Position numbers and translations under genes: made by a program. A DNA stretch of 64,000 nt from Conchocele bisecta (lineage: Eukaryota; Mollusca; Bivalvia; Lucinida; Thyasiridae), in assembly GCA_029237695.1 (NCBI GenBank), contig CM055277.1, positions 41,574,242 through 41,638,241 of the forward strand. Reading direction: 5' to 3'. Under the pieces are notes generated by a model. The model made no database searches. It was not told the origin of the DNA and saw only the letters and a list, made by a program, of their open reading frames with translations. This document shows, in pieces, positions 1-10,984 of the stretch. Position 1 is the first letter of the stretch, and the number at the start of each line of letters is the position of its first letter.

Positions 1-80
1 CGCATTTTTGCGATTTATGCACTGTTAATGTCCTAATTCAAGCGAGATCATAAATTTGTAGAAATCATTTTCTCTTCTTG

Positions 81-319
81 TATGTGGCTGCGACTGGAGA
101 AATGGGTCTTATGGGTTTTGTAACCAGTGCAAATCCAGATCAGCCTGTGCATCCGCACAGTCTGATCAGGATCTGCACTGTACACTATTCCATCAATGAA
201 ATACCCCTGTTGCTTCTAACACGCAATGTACATCGTTATCAGGCTATAAGAATGTGCTATTTCATCAGGAGTTAAACTGCTCATAAATCCCATAAGCCCC
301 ATTTCTCCAGTCACAGTTA
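81..319. mobile_element. FB1 foldback element (MITE-like)
   Basis: Palindromic unit of about 240 bp: GTGGCTGCGACTGGAGAAAT at one end and the complement (ATTTCTCCAGTCACAG) at the other, with inner matching arms CAGATCAGCCTGTGCATCCG / CGCACAGTCTGATCAGG. Other copies or parts lie near 638, 16,008, 18,850, 21,735, 23,400, 23,578, 34,890, 37,555, 45,000, 58,180, 59,140 and 63,308. Non-coding. No transposase is linked to it, so the mobilising superfamily is unknown. Confidence 0.75.
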
Positions 320-637
320 GATATCAGGCACCCTAATCTTTACTACACTAGATCTCTTGGCACCATAATTATGTGTCTTTGAACGATTCGCCGTTATTGA
401 ATGAAGATAAGGATTGGTTCTTCATAAGAAACGAGACTCATTCGATGCGTTTAATACATATCATATTAATCAAATGAACACAAATGATTCATTTAATTTC
501 TTGCATAACCGCAGTATAGTACATTGAAGCGGTAGGTATGTATCATTAAACGGGTGTTTTGTATCAGTGTCTCGTTTGCATATATTACACTAATGCATTA
601 TGATGTTCATATATTTTGTTAATACACTGCGAACGCA

Positions 638-876
638 TTGTGGCTGTGACTGGAGAAATGGGGCTTATGGGTTTGCGACCAGTGTAGATTCAGATCAGCT
701 TGTGCATCCGCACAATCTGATCAGCATCTGCACTGTTCGCCATTCCATCAATGAAACATCAGTCATGCTGCTAGTAAGAAATATAGATCGTTATCAGGCT
801 ACAGGAGTGTGCTATTTGATCAGGAGCTACATTGGTCACAAATCCCATAATCCCCGTTTCTCCAGTCACATCCACA
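638..876. mobile_element. FB1 foldback element
   Basis: Second complete copy, close in length to the first, with both ends (TGGCTGTGACTGGAGAAATG ... TTTCTCCAGTCACATCCACA) and the inner TCTGATCAG palindrome. It is followed 27 bases later by a separate TA-flanked element. Confidence 0.75.
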
Positions 877-902
877 TGTATACAATACACAATATACATA
901 TA

Positions 903-1278
903 CAGTGCAACCTCTCTACAACAGCCACCCATGGGAAGAGGCAAAATTGGCTGTTATAGAGAGGTGGCTGTTGTAGGGAGGTTAATGCTGAATACAATTT
1001 TATCGTCTGATGTTTATTTATTTTCTTCAATAATTCTCAATAAAAACATGTTTTGACAGCATTTTAGAATCATTTCCAATGGATGGAAATGATTATAAAA
1101 TGCTGTCAAAACATGTTTTTATTGAGAAAGAATGCAAAATCAACATCAAACGACAATGTTCATGCTCAGCAGTGTAAGGGTTAGATATAGATGAATTCAT
1201 CCATTTGGGATATAAAATAGCGGCTGTTACAGAGAGGTGGCTGTTGTAGAGAGGTGGCCGTTCGGGGAGGTTCGACTG
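903..1278. mobile_element. TA-flanked foldback element (pogo/Tigger-like ends)
   Basis: Begins CAGTGCAACCTCTCTACAAC after TA and ends ...GGGAGGTTCGACTG before TA, fitting a TA target duplication. The centre (1,036-1,126) is a near-perfect palindrome built on CTCAATAAAAACATGTTTTG. CAGT..AACCTC-type ends with TA duplication are typical of pogo/Tigger-type MITEs. Superfamily is inferred from the ends only. Confidence 0.65.
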
Positions 1279-1375
1279 TATCCTCTTGTACATTCAGAAA
1301 GTTGGATTCTAATCATTTTATGAACGACGGTAAGGCGGACATTACGGAGCCCGGTAGGGACAGGGATTTGTTTTA

Positions 1376-1676
1376 TTAATTCGTTCCCACGAAATAACAA
1401 CTCGTTCCCTCAATTTAACAATTCGTTCTCTCAAATTAACAATTCGTTCCCACGATATAACAATTCGTTCCCACGAAATGACAATTCGTTCCCACGAAAT
1501 GACAATTCGTTCCCTCAATTTAACAATTCGTTCCCTCGAATTAACAATTCGTTCCCACGATATAACAATTCGTTCGCGTGGGAACGAATTGTTATTTCGT
1601 GGGATCGAATTGTTAATTCGTGGGAACAAATTGTTAAATTGAGGAAACGAATTGTTATTTCGTGGGAACGAATTAA
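1376..1676. repeat. Inverted minisatellite (CGTTCCCACGAAATAACAATT)
   Basis: About eight units of 21-24 bp in the form AATTCGTTCCCACGAAATAA run to about 1,577, then four to five units run in the opposite orientation (GTGGGAACGAATTGTTATTT). The two arms can pair into a hairpin of about 100 bp. Both strands stay open in some frames and give a spurious repetitive protein (NNSFPR / ERIVIS); I do not regard this as coding. Confidence 0.85.
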
Positions 1677-1689
1677 TAAACAAAATAAG

Positions 1690-2160
1690 TATACGTCCCC
1701 TGCGGGTCTCCGTAGGATATAGTGACTGAATATCGAGCAGCGAACACTGATCTGAGGCTATATTGGGCACACACTTTGGCCTCACATACAGTAGGGGGTC
1801 CAAATAAAGTTGTCCCGCTGCGAGGCACGTGTGCGGGTGCCAGCAATCTACGGCACACTCCCACGCCCTCCAATATCGGTTTTCACTTCCAGAAATTGCC
1901 ACCGGGTGATGTATCCAAATAGCAGTGCTGCAGTCATAGTATTGACACTGATGTTCGCCCCTAACTGATACACGCATTATTATGGCAAGCCAAATGCATA
2001 ATAATTTCTCAAACCCGGGTTTATTGGGGAAATATTGTTTTATTGGCTTGACATGCGTTACAGGGGGGTCGGAACAGGTCCGGCGATATGTTAACATATT
2101 TGTAATTCATATATAAAAAACGGAATGTGTATATTTTTCAGCAATTTTTCTCATTTCTCA
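1690..2160. other. Unassigned intergenic sequence
   Basis: I see no gene, RNA or repeat I can name. Short open frames on both strands overlap each other and lack domain-like content. Confidence 0.5.
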
Positions 2161-2164
2161 TCAA

Positions 2165-2238
2165 AAGTGTATGTTGTTACCACTCAGTTGAGCAGTCTTG
2201 GAGAGACGGTTCAACTGAGTGGTAACAACATACACATT
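2165..2238. repeat. Hairpin related to FB7
   Basis: Arms GTATGTTGTTACCACTCAGT and its complement flank a short loop (GAGCAGTCTTGGAGAGACGG). The same CCACTCA..TTGA...GACGGTTCAA hairpin recurs at about 19,136 and 53,350. Confidence 0.7.
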
Positions 2239-2239
2239 G

Positions 2240-2785
2240 GGTGGATACCGGAGGGCACCCAGTAGATTCATCGGACCAATCAACGGCCCCCCTGGTCAAG
2301 AACCTCTCTTAAACGTAAACCGTAGTTTTACTATCATATTTTATTGGCACGCAACTGATTGCATAGTCACTGCGTAGTTGTTCAAAATTAGTACAAATCT
2401 CAGTCTCTGGTCGGCACCCGTGTCCAGTCTACCAAACGGCACCCGCAAGGCGACCCAGCGTGGGTCCGTCTTTCAACAAGTCAAATTAAGTATACAGCAC
2501 TAGCGAGCACGTTGTACAATGATAGCCGAGTAAAGATTTTTTACAAGTTACAAGGCACGTTTCATGCCAAGTGCCATGTATTCCATGCATTTTTTCTTAT
2601 TGTTTCAAAATTTAAACGTTTTCAATCAAATATCATGTCTATAACATACTGTGACAGTGTCAATATTTTTGCTCGCTCCAAAATGCGCCAGAACGCAGGA
2701 AATGCGATGTAGATTTCCAAAATTTTCCGGAAGGGATTTATTTAATCCGAACCTACCCCGGTCTCCCCTATCGTTATCTGCTCGG
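2240..2785. other. Unassigned intergenic sequence
   Basis: No gene or named repeat is apparent. It ends at a 30-bp-arm palindrome. Confidence 0.5.
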
Positions 2786-2789
2786 TCAA

Positions 2790-2849
2790 CTATTTTGCAA
2801 TACATGACTATATTATCGTTCGATAATATAGTCAAGTATTGCAAAATAT
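2790..2849. repeat. Perfect short palindrome
   Basis: TATTTTGCAATACATGACTA pairs with TAGTCAAGTATTGCAAAATA around the centre TATTATCGTTCGATAATA. It probably is the core of a small foldback element and ends just before the PL-B head. Confidence 0.75.
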
Positions 2850-3139
2850 GGCACCTGTTTTAAGCTTCATAGAAAACAAGAGCTGTAGGAGAACAGCATA
2901 GCTCGACTACGAGGGTGTCGATGTACACATAGCTTGACAAAGAAGGTGGCTGCGGCCTACATAAAAACCTTAACCAAGGTTGACTAAAAACATTAACCAA
3001 GGGAAACTAGAAATGTGGCCTGTCGGCACACGAATACCCCCACTGGCAGCCAAAGAAAACGAGGCATTTTTGATCATAAGCCATTTAGCCGAGCGTTAAG
3101 GTTTCAAACGCATCAAGTCTGTGACCTTGACCCTGGGCA

Positions 3140-4522
3140 TATTGTGATAATCCATGCATCGGTGTAGAAGATATAGAGCGGAAGGGAATTTCAATAGGTT
3201 TGACATTTGACCTTCAACTATGACCTTGGACGTAGGTGCGTGGTTATTGATCGAGACACACCTTCTCATCCTGAGAAACATTTGTGCCAAGGCATTTGAT
3301 AATGCATGCATCGGTGTAGAAGATATAGAGCGGAAGGGAATTTCAATAGGTTTGACCTTTGACCTTCAACTGTGACCTTGACCTTGGACGTAGGTGCGTG
3401 GTTATTGATTGCGACACACCTTCTCATCATGAGAAACATCTGTGCCAAGCCATTTGATAATCCATGCATCGGTGTAGAAGATATAGAGCGGAAGGGAATT
3501 TCAATAGGTTTGACCTTTGACCTTCAACTGTGACCTTGGACGTAGGTGCGTGGTTAGCAATTTGATAATCCATGCATCAGTGTAGAAGATATAGAGCGGA
3601 AGGGAATTTCAATAGGTTTGACCTTTGACCTTCAACTGTGACCTTGACCTTGGACGTAGGTGCGTGGTTATTGATCGGGACACACCTTCTCATCATGAGA
3701 AACATTTGTGCCAAGCCATTTGATAATCCATGCATCGGTGTAGAAGATATAGAGAGGAAGGGAAGTTCAATAGGTTTGACCTATGACCTTCAACAGTGAC
3801 CGTGACCTTGGACGTATGTGCGTGGTTATTGATCGCGACACACCTTCTCATCGTGAGAAACATTTGTGCCAAGCCATTTGGGAATTTCAATATTTTTTAC
3901 CTTTGAGCTTCAACTGTGACCTTGACCTTGGATGTAGGTGCGTGGTTATTGATCGCGACACACCTTCTCATCCTGAGAAACATTTGTGCCAAGGCATTTG
4001 ATAATCCATGCATCGGTGTAGAAGATATAGAGCGGAAGGGAATTTCAATAGGTTTGACCTTTGACCTTCAACTGTGACCTTGACCTTGGACGTAGGTGCG
4101 TGGTTATTTATTGTGACACACCTTCTCAACATGAGAAACATCTGTGCCAAGCCATTTGATAATCCATGCATCGGTGTAGAAGATATAGAGCGGAAGGGAA
4201 TTTCAATAGGTTTGACCTTCAACTGTGACCTTGAACGTAGGTGCGTGGTTAGCAGTTTGATAATCCATTCATCAGTGTAGAAGATATAGAGCAGAAGGGA
4301 ATTTCAATAGGTTTGACCTTTGACCTTCAACTGTGACCTTGACCTTGGACGTAGGTGCGTGGTTATTGATGGCGACACACCTTCTCATCATTAGAAACAT
4401 TTGTGCCAAGCCATTTGATAATCCATGCATCGGTGTAGAAGATATAGAGCGGAAGGGAATTTCAATAGGTTTGACCTTTGACCTTCAACAGGGACCTTGA
4501 CCTTGGACGTAGATGCGTGGTT
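3140..4522. repeat. Tandem array, ~158 bp unit (PL-B array 1)
   Basis: Units begin GATAATCCATGCATCGGTGT and include TTGACCTTTGACCTTCAACT and GACGTAGGTGCGTGGTTA. Unit starts near 3,146, 3,298, 3,456, 3,555, 3,721, 4,001, 4,159, 4,259 and 4,418. Spacing is about 158, but two units are about 100 bp and share the same internal deletion junction (GTGGTTAGCA). See the finding on a 703 bp higher-order period. Confidence 0.9.
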
Positions 4523-6261
4523 TTCCAAGTATGGTTGCTGTAGGCCCAGGAGTATTCCATATACAAGCTTGAGTAAAAAACGTAACCAAGGGGAGATAAA
4601 CTAAGTTAATCCAAGGATAAAAGTAGGTCAAGGTGAAATATAGGTCAGGGATTATTGATGTACATCACTAGGAGATGAAGTTGTCCAAGTATGGTTGATG
4701 TAGGCCCAGAAGTATTCCATATACAAGCTTGACTATGAACATTAACCAAGTAATTGAAGGTTAAATGTAGGTGAAGGTAAAATAAAGGTCAGGGGTTATT
4801 GATGTAGATCCATATGAGAAAAAGTTATCCAAGTATGGTGTCTGTATGCACAATAGTATTCCATCTACAAGCTTGACTAAACACCTTAACCAAGGTTGAG
4901 TAAAAACCTTAACCAAGGGGAATTAAGTAAGTAATTTAAGGTTAAATGTAGGTCAAGGTCAAATATAGGTCAGGGGTTGTTGATGTACATCACTAGGAGA
5001 TGAAGTTGTCCAAGTATGGTTGGTGTAGGGCCATGAGTATTCCATCTACAAGCTTGACTAAAAACCTTAACCAAAGAGAATTAAGGAAGTAATTCAAGAG
5101 GAAATGTAGGTCAAGGTCAAATATAGATCAGGCGTTATTGATGTACATCACTATGAGAAAAGGTTGTCCAATTATGGTGTCTGTATGCACAATAGTATTC
5201 CATGTACAAGCTTGACTAAAAACGTTAACCAAGGGGATTAAGCAATTCAAGAGGAAATGTAGGTCAAGGTCAAATATAGATCAGGGGTTGTTGATGTACA
5301 TCACTAGGAGATGAAGTGTCCAAGTATGGTGGTTGTATAGGGCCAGTAGTATTCCATATAGTAAGGTTGACTAAAAAACCTTAACCACAAGGAATTAAGT
5401 AAGTAATTGAATTAAGAGGAAATGTAGGTGTTAAGGTCAAATATAGATCAGGGGTTTTATTGATGTACATACCTATGAGAAAAAGGTTGTCGAAGTATGG
5501 TGTCTGGATGCACAATAGTATTCAATGTGCAAGCTTGAAAAAAACCTTAAAACAAGGTTGACTAAAAACCTTAACCAAGGGGAATTAAGTAGTAATTCAA
5601 GAGGAAATGTAGGTCAAGGTCAATATAGATCAGGGGTTATTGAGTGGCATCACTAGGAGATGAAAGTTGTCAAGTATGGTGGGTGTATGGCCAAGTAGTA
5701 TTGCATATACAAACTTGACTAAAAACCTTAACCAAGGTTGACTAAAAAATCCTTAACAAGGGGGAATTAACCAAAAGTAATTCAAGAGGGAAATGTAGGT
5801 CAGGTCAAATATAGATCAGGGGGTTAATGATTGTACTCACTAGGAGATGAAGTTGTCCAAGTATGGTGGGTGTATGGCCAGTATAATTGTATTACAAACT
5901 TGATAAAAACCTTAACCAAGGTTGACTAAAAACCTACCAAGGGGAATTACCAATAACTTGAGGAAATGTGGTCAGGCAAATATACAGGGGTTAATGTGTA
6001 CAATCACTAGGAGATAAGTTGTCCAGAGGTGGGTGTTAGGGCAGTAGTATTGCATATACTTGACTAAAAACCTTAACCAAGGGGTTGAATAAAAACCTTA
6101 ACCAAGAATTAACCAAGTAATTCAAGAGGAAATGTAGGTCAGGTCAAATATAGATCAGGGGTTATTGATGTACATCACTAGGAGATGAAGTTGTCCAAGT
6201 ATGGTGGGTGTAGGGCCAGTAGTATTCCATATACAAGCTTGACTAAAAACCTTAACCAAGG
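4523..6261. repeat. Tandem array, ~155-185 bp unit (PL-B array 2)
   Basis: About eleven units starting at TCCAAGTATGGTGGGTGTAG, each with TACAAGCTTGACTAAAAACC and AAATGTAGGTCAAGGTCAAA. Starts lie near 4,524, 4,683, 4,828, 5,008, 5,166, 5,320, 5,489, 5,670, 5,858, 6,022 and 6,191. Units from about 5,330 to 6,060 carry many single-base insertions and losses not seen in their neighbours. Confidence 0.88.
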
Positions 6262-6327
6262 CGTGACGGTGACGCCGACGCCGACGCCGAGGCCGACGCC
6301 GACGACGCCGACGCCGACGCCGGGGTG
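6262..6327. repeat. (GACGCC)n microsatellite
   Basis: Hexanucleotide run GACGCCGACGCCGAGGCCGA and variants between array 2 and the PL-B tail, in the usual position of the microsatellite in pearl-like elements. Confidence 0.9.
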
Positions 6328-6518
6328 ACAACATAAGCTCTACTTATTCTTCGAATAGTCGAGCTAAAAATGGCGACCATAACGGTCTCTATTCACGATT
6401 TTACGGAATGGGTCGAGGGTTCCCGATCGAGCCAACCCAAACGAACGCCTTTATGTTATTTACCAGAGCAGACCAGCTTCAACTGGCACTCGCTGAGGTC
6501 TGCTGTCATAATATTATT

Positions 6519-6959
6519 CAAGGTGTATGAGCACGTGTTACAACAACAACAACAAGTACTGAAACTTCCAGAAGCTTTCCGATTCAAAGTACGTATTCTT
6601 ATATGTTGTCCTTATTATGTAACGGATTTTGATGAAATATGGCGCATCAAACGCGTTTTCATGAGCTGGATTTGGTGGTCCCGGCAGTTCGGCCCAAACT
6701 TCTGTCGTTTTTGCGAAGGAAGAATCGATTGCCGTGTCTACTTACACGGAAATCGATTCGTCGCAAAAAACGACAAGTATGTGCCGAACTCCTGGGACCA
6801 CCAAATGCAGCTCATGAATACGCGTTTGCTACGCCATATTTCATCAAAATCCGTTGCCTATTAAGGAAAATATCAAATAATACTTACTTTGGAGTGGGCG
6901 AGCTTTCAACACTTTCAGCCATTGTTGTTGTTGTTGTAACCACGTGATCATGCACCTTG
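6519..6959. mobile_element. Foldback element with CAAGGTGCATGATCACGTGG ends
   Basis: Left end CAAGGTGTATGAGCACGTGT followed by (ACAACA)n and CTGAAA..TTCC; right end is the complement (TTCAG..(TTG)n..CCACGTGATCATGCACCTTG). The inner part is also palindromic (GATGAAATATGGCGCATCAA / GCCATATTTCATCAAAATCC; CGATTGCC...GGAAATCGATT). Partial copies: 16,323-16,455 (one end) and 24,335-24,600 (left end to the centre). The open frames crossing it follow the palindrome and are not regarded as genes. Confidence 0.8.
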
Positions 6960-7074
6960 TTATTATGCACCAGACTGCAATACTACATTTATTCATTTAA
7001 TGGTGTACAACGGTCTGTCGACCGCTAAGGTCATTCTAGCGCGGGTTAACGTACACTCCCGCCTGCGATTCGCT

Positions 7075-7285
7075 TACCAAGAATTGCAATCCAGCGGTCC
7101 TTGAACTGCAATTCTTCCCCTCTGGAATTGCAGTCTAATTGCAGTCTAATTGCGGTCCAAACGCGGTCCCGTTTTTGCGGTCATTCTTTCGCGATACCGT
7201 TTGTGCGGTCATTCTTTCGCGGTCAAGTTTGTGCGGTCATTCTTTCGTGATACCGTTTGTGCGGTCATTCTTTCGCTATTTCCGG
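7075..7285. repeat. Short repeats GCGGTCATTCTTTCGC / GCAATT
   Basis: Four units of GCGGTCATTCTTTCGCGATA preceded by repeats of GAATTGCAATCCAGCGGTCC-type words. The same words recur at 15,240-15,545 in a related block, so this is a dispersed family. Confidence 0.7.
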
Positions 7286-7289
7286 TAAA

Positions 7290-7790
7290 AACTTACCGTA
7301 TCATCGTATAGTACAGTTTGTTTACATTATCAGTCATTATACAAACGTACTATACGAATATTATACAAACATACGATATCCGTTCGTATATACGATATAT
7401 CCGTACGGATATGGTATGAATATAAAGTGGGTCATCCTGTGGTTAAAATATACCGATGCACCGGTTCATTTCGAATGTAAACATCCGGTTTTCATTTCGA
7501 TCATCTGCCATAATTTGAAGTTTTTCAAAATGAATAAATGTTCAGTTTTACGATACAGAAACAATATTTAAAACTGAGGATTGTGAAGTACGGTATCACT
7601 GTACATATACAGTGTGTTCAATATACAGTAATTCATTACTGTACTCCGCACCACCGCCGGGGACACAAAACAATGATCCCCCACGCACACCAGCCATCTA
7701 CATTTGGCGTCCTAAATGTTTCGGTCTATATCCCACAGTGGGAACAATGTGTATCACCACCACCACAAGTTTTTGTCTATGACTACACTA
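7290..7790. other. AT-rich unassigned sequence
   Basis: Rich in words such as ATACGATATCCGTTCGTATA; no gene recognised. It ends in a (C)n tract at 7,793-7,820. Confidence 0.5.
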
Positions 7791-7848
7791 CACCCCCTCC
7801 CCCCCCCCCCCCACCGCCCCCGACCACCACTTCTGTCTGTAACAGGAT

Positions 7849-9912
7849 GACGTGGCCGACTGATCAAGTGCTATACTAGTCTTGGTGCGATGGCCGACTG
7901 ATCAAGTTCTAAACTAGTCATGGTGCGATGGCCGACTGATCGAGTGCTATACTAGTCCAGGTGCGATGGCCGACTGAGCAAGGGCTAAACTACTTGTCTT
8001 GGTGCGATGGCCGACTGATCAAGTTCTAAACTAATCGTGGTGCGATGGCCGACTGATCAAGTTCTAAACTAGTCCTGGTGCGATGGCGATTGAGCAAGGT
8101 CAAAACTAGTCTTGGTGCGGTGGCCGACTGATCAAGTTCTAAACTAGTCCTGGTGCGATGGCCGACTGATCAAGTTCTAAACTAGTCCTGGTGCGATGGC
8201 CGACTGAGCAAGGGCAAAACTAGTCATGGTGCGGTGGCCGACTGATCAAGTTCTAAACTAGTCCTGGTGCGATGGCCGACAGATCAAGGACTAAAACTAG
8301 TCCTTGGTGCGATGGCCGACTGATCAAGTTCTAAACTAGTCGTGGTGCGATGGCCGACTGATCAAGTTCTAAACTAGTCCTGGTGCGATGTCCGACCGAT
8401 CGAGTGCTATACTAGTCCTGGTGCGATGGTCGACTAATCAAGGGCAAAACTAGTAGCAGTGCGATGGCCGACTGATCAAGGGCTAACTATTCCTGGTGCG
8501 ATGGTCGACTGATCAAGTTCTAAACTAGTCCTGGTGCGATGGCCGACTGATCAAGTTATAAACTAGTCCTGGTGCGATGGTCGATTGATCGAGTGCTATA
8601 CTAGTCCTGGTGCGATGGCTGATCAAGTGCTAAAGTAGTACTGGTGTGATGGCCGACTGATCAAGTTCTAAACTAGTCCTGGTGTGATGGCCGACTGATC
8701 GAGTGCTATACTAGTCGTCCTGGTGCGATGGCCGACTGATCAAGGGCTAAACTAGTCTCAGTGCGATGGCCGACTGATCAAGGGCTAAACTATTCCTGGT
8801 GCGATGGTCGACTGATCAAGTTCTAAACTAGTCCTGGTGCGATGGCCGACTGATCAAGTTATAAACTAGTCCCGGTGCGATGACCGACTGATCGAGTGCT
8901 ATACTAGTCCTGGTGTGATGGCCGACTGATTGAGTGCTATACTAGTCCTGGTGCGATGGCCGACTGATCAAGTGCTAAAGTAGTCCTGTGTGATGGCCGA
9001 ATGATCTAGTGCTATACTCGGCATGGCCGACTGATCACTGATACGCATGGTGAGATGGCCAACGATCAAGTGCTATACTGGGCATGGAGAATGGCCAACT
9101 GGGATCAAGTGCTATACTGGGCATGGTGCAATGGGCGACTAATCAGCGCTATACTATTATGGTGCGATGGCAGACTGATCAAGTGCTCTACTAGTCCCTG
9201 GTGCGATGACCGACTGATCAAGGGCTAAACTAGTCCTGGTGCGATGGCCGACTGATCAAGTTCTATACTAGTCCCTGGTGCGATGGCCGACTGATCAAGG
9301 ACTACACTAGTCCTGGTGCGATGGCCAACTGATCAAGGGCTAAAACTAGTCCTGGTACGATGGCCGACTGACCAAGGGCTAAACTAGTCCTGGAGCGATG
9401 GCCGACTGAATCTAGTTCTATACTAGTCATGGTGAGATTGCCGACAGATCAAGTGCTAAACTAGTCCTGGAGCGCTGGCCGACTGATCAAGTTCTAAACT
9501 AGTCCTGGTGCGATGGCGACTGATCGAGTGCTATACTTGTCCTGGTGCGACGGCCGACTGATCAAGGGCTAAACTAGTCCCGGTGCGATAGCCGACTGAT
9601 CAAGTGCTATACTAGTCCTGGTGTGATGGCCGACTGAACAAGTTCTAAACTAGTCCTGGTGCGATGGCCGACTGATCAAGTGCTATACTAGTCCTGGTGA
9701 GATGAGAAACTGATCAAGTTTTAAACTAGTCCTGGTGCGATGGCCGACTGATCAAGTTCTAAACTAGTCCTGGAGCGATGTCCGACTGATCAAGTGCTAA
9801 ACTAGTCCTGGTGTGATGGTCGACTGATCAAGTGCTAAACTAGTTCTGGTGCGATGGCCGACTGATCAAGTGCTAAAACTAGTCATGGTGTGATGGCCGA
9901 CTGATCAAATCG
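7849..9912. repeat. 38 bp satellite, about 54 units
   Basis: Monomer of 38 bp: GTGCGATGGCCGACTGATCA followed by AGTTCTAAACTAGTCCTG. Each carries the palindromes TGATCA and ACTAGT. Two main variants alternate irregularly: AGTTCTAAAC and AGTGCTATAC/AGGGCTAAAC. Homogeneity is high except for a degenerate patch near 8,985-9,180. The array ends sharply at CAAATCGCATGCC, where a PL-A head begins. The length of 2.06 kb is what the assembly shows; the true copy number may differ. Confidence 0.95.
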
Positions 9913-9929
9913 CATGCCATAATAACTAG

Positions 9930-10289
9930 ATGGCCATGGCCTGCATGTCGTGCCCGCCGAGGCATTTGATAGTACAAACAATATTTTTTATTGCAACAAA
10001 GCTTTAGCCGTTGACATAAAAACATGCCGCGCCGAGGCTTTGATAGTATACCCAAAAACTTTAACTAAAAAACACTTTAACCAAAAACTTTATCCTGAAT
10101 GCACACCAATGTGCCAACTATATCGCTCTGTCTGCAAGCGGGCCCAACAAAAACTTTAAGGGAAATTTCAAAGTAATTTGACCGTGACATTGGGCACATA
10201 TAAATAATAATGAAAATGTGGGTGACAAATACACCGTATGTGAAGTTTCGAGTGAATTGGTGAAGCGGTTTCAGAGAAATAGTGTTCTT
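9930..10289. mobile_element. PL-A pearl-like fragment
   Basis: Begins ACTAGATGGCCATGGCCTGC (the PL-A head) with GCCGAGGCATTTGATAGT, continues through ACTATATCGCTCTGTCTGCA and TTTGACCGTGACATTGGGCA, and stops where an FB2 element begins. The head recurs at about 11,486, 45,785, 49,655 and 54,532. Confidence 0.7.
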
Positions 10290-10802
10290 TAAGGTACATG
10301 CCCACTCAGTAGGCACAAAATGTTCTTTATATCAGAGACATCATCTGAGACATTTTCTGGCAAAATAAACATTAATTCACCATTAATACACATATTTATT
10401 GGCATTATTATACATTTTATATCGGACGTAAATGTCCACACTGCTATCAGGGGCGATAACCGTGTTTCCTTAAAATGTTACCAAGACATTACTATTTATT
10501 TTTTGATGTGCAATGATCATACTTTATAATCTGTCGAAAACATTATTTTTTCAGGAAACACATTTAATTAGTATAAGTAATTAAAAAATATCATGCCCAT
10601 TTGCCTATGAAAATAGCCTGATCTCACCGCGTGTCACTATCAGTGAAATAAACATTACTAAACTGATTATATCCATATAACGGGCACTCGTAATGTTTAG
10701 AACTGGTGGAATAGTGACAAAATTATACACTTATTTAATTCCTACATAACTGAGAATACACATAACTTTAATGTTGTGCCTACTGAGTGGGTATGTACCT
10801 TT
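10290..10802. mobile_element. FB2 element (complete)
   Basis: Left end AAGGTACATGCCCACTCAGT and right end ACTGAGTGGGTATGTACCTT are inverted repeats; about 510 bp, non-coding. Other copies: 12,043, 24,712, 27,217, 35,205 and a right-end part at 10,985-11,192. It interrupts a PL-A array. Confidence 0.8.
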
Positions 10803-10984
10803 AATTAGCATAAATTATTAAAAGAAAAAAAAAAACAAAAAATGCGTCTGTCGAACGCGGATGCCACCTGCAGCATATTTGAGAAACTGTGACAAAGTGG
10901 TTAACCGTTAAAAGTGTGACGGATGGACAGAACGGACGGACGGTCCAAACACTATATGCCACCCGTTCTTCGAAACCCGGTGGC

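Larger units (their letters stand above)
2876..6370. mobile_element. PL-B: long pearl-like element with two internal arrays
   Basis: Head ACAAGAGCTGTAGGAGAACA with AGCTCGACTAC just inside; tail ...TTCTTCGAATAGTCGAGCTA. The words AGCTCGACTA and TAGTCGAGCT near the two ends are inverted copies. Between them lie two unrelated tandem arrays and a (GACGCC)n tract next to the tail. This head / tandem core / microsatellite / tail plan matches the bivalve pearl repeats, which are regarded as Helitron-like non-autonomous elements. No transposase or helicase gene is present. The ends are inferred from structure because no empty site is in the window. Confidence 0.65.

Noticed and set aside
1342..2097. 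251-residue open frame on the minus strand with ERIVIS/NNSFPR repeats
   Set aside because: It is translation of the inverted minisatellite plus flank; the repeat is open on both strands, with no start context or homology.
3096..4280. Repeated ~70-residue frames containing MHGLSNGLAQMF
   Set aside because: They recur only because the 158 bp tandem unit recurs; the frame is broken in the shortened units.
2876..6370. CRISPR-like array
   Set aside because: Units are contiguous tandem repeats without unique spacers, in a eukaryotic genome.
6370..6947. 164- and 102-residue frames on the + strand
   Set aside because: Both run across a foldback element whose arms recur at 16.3 and 24.3 kb; the frames follow the palindrome.
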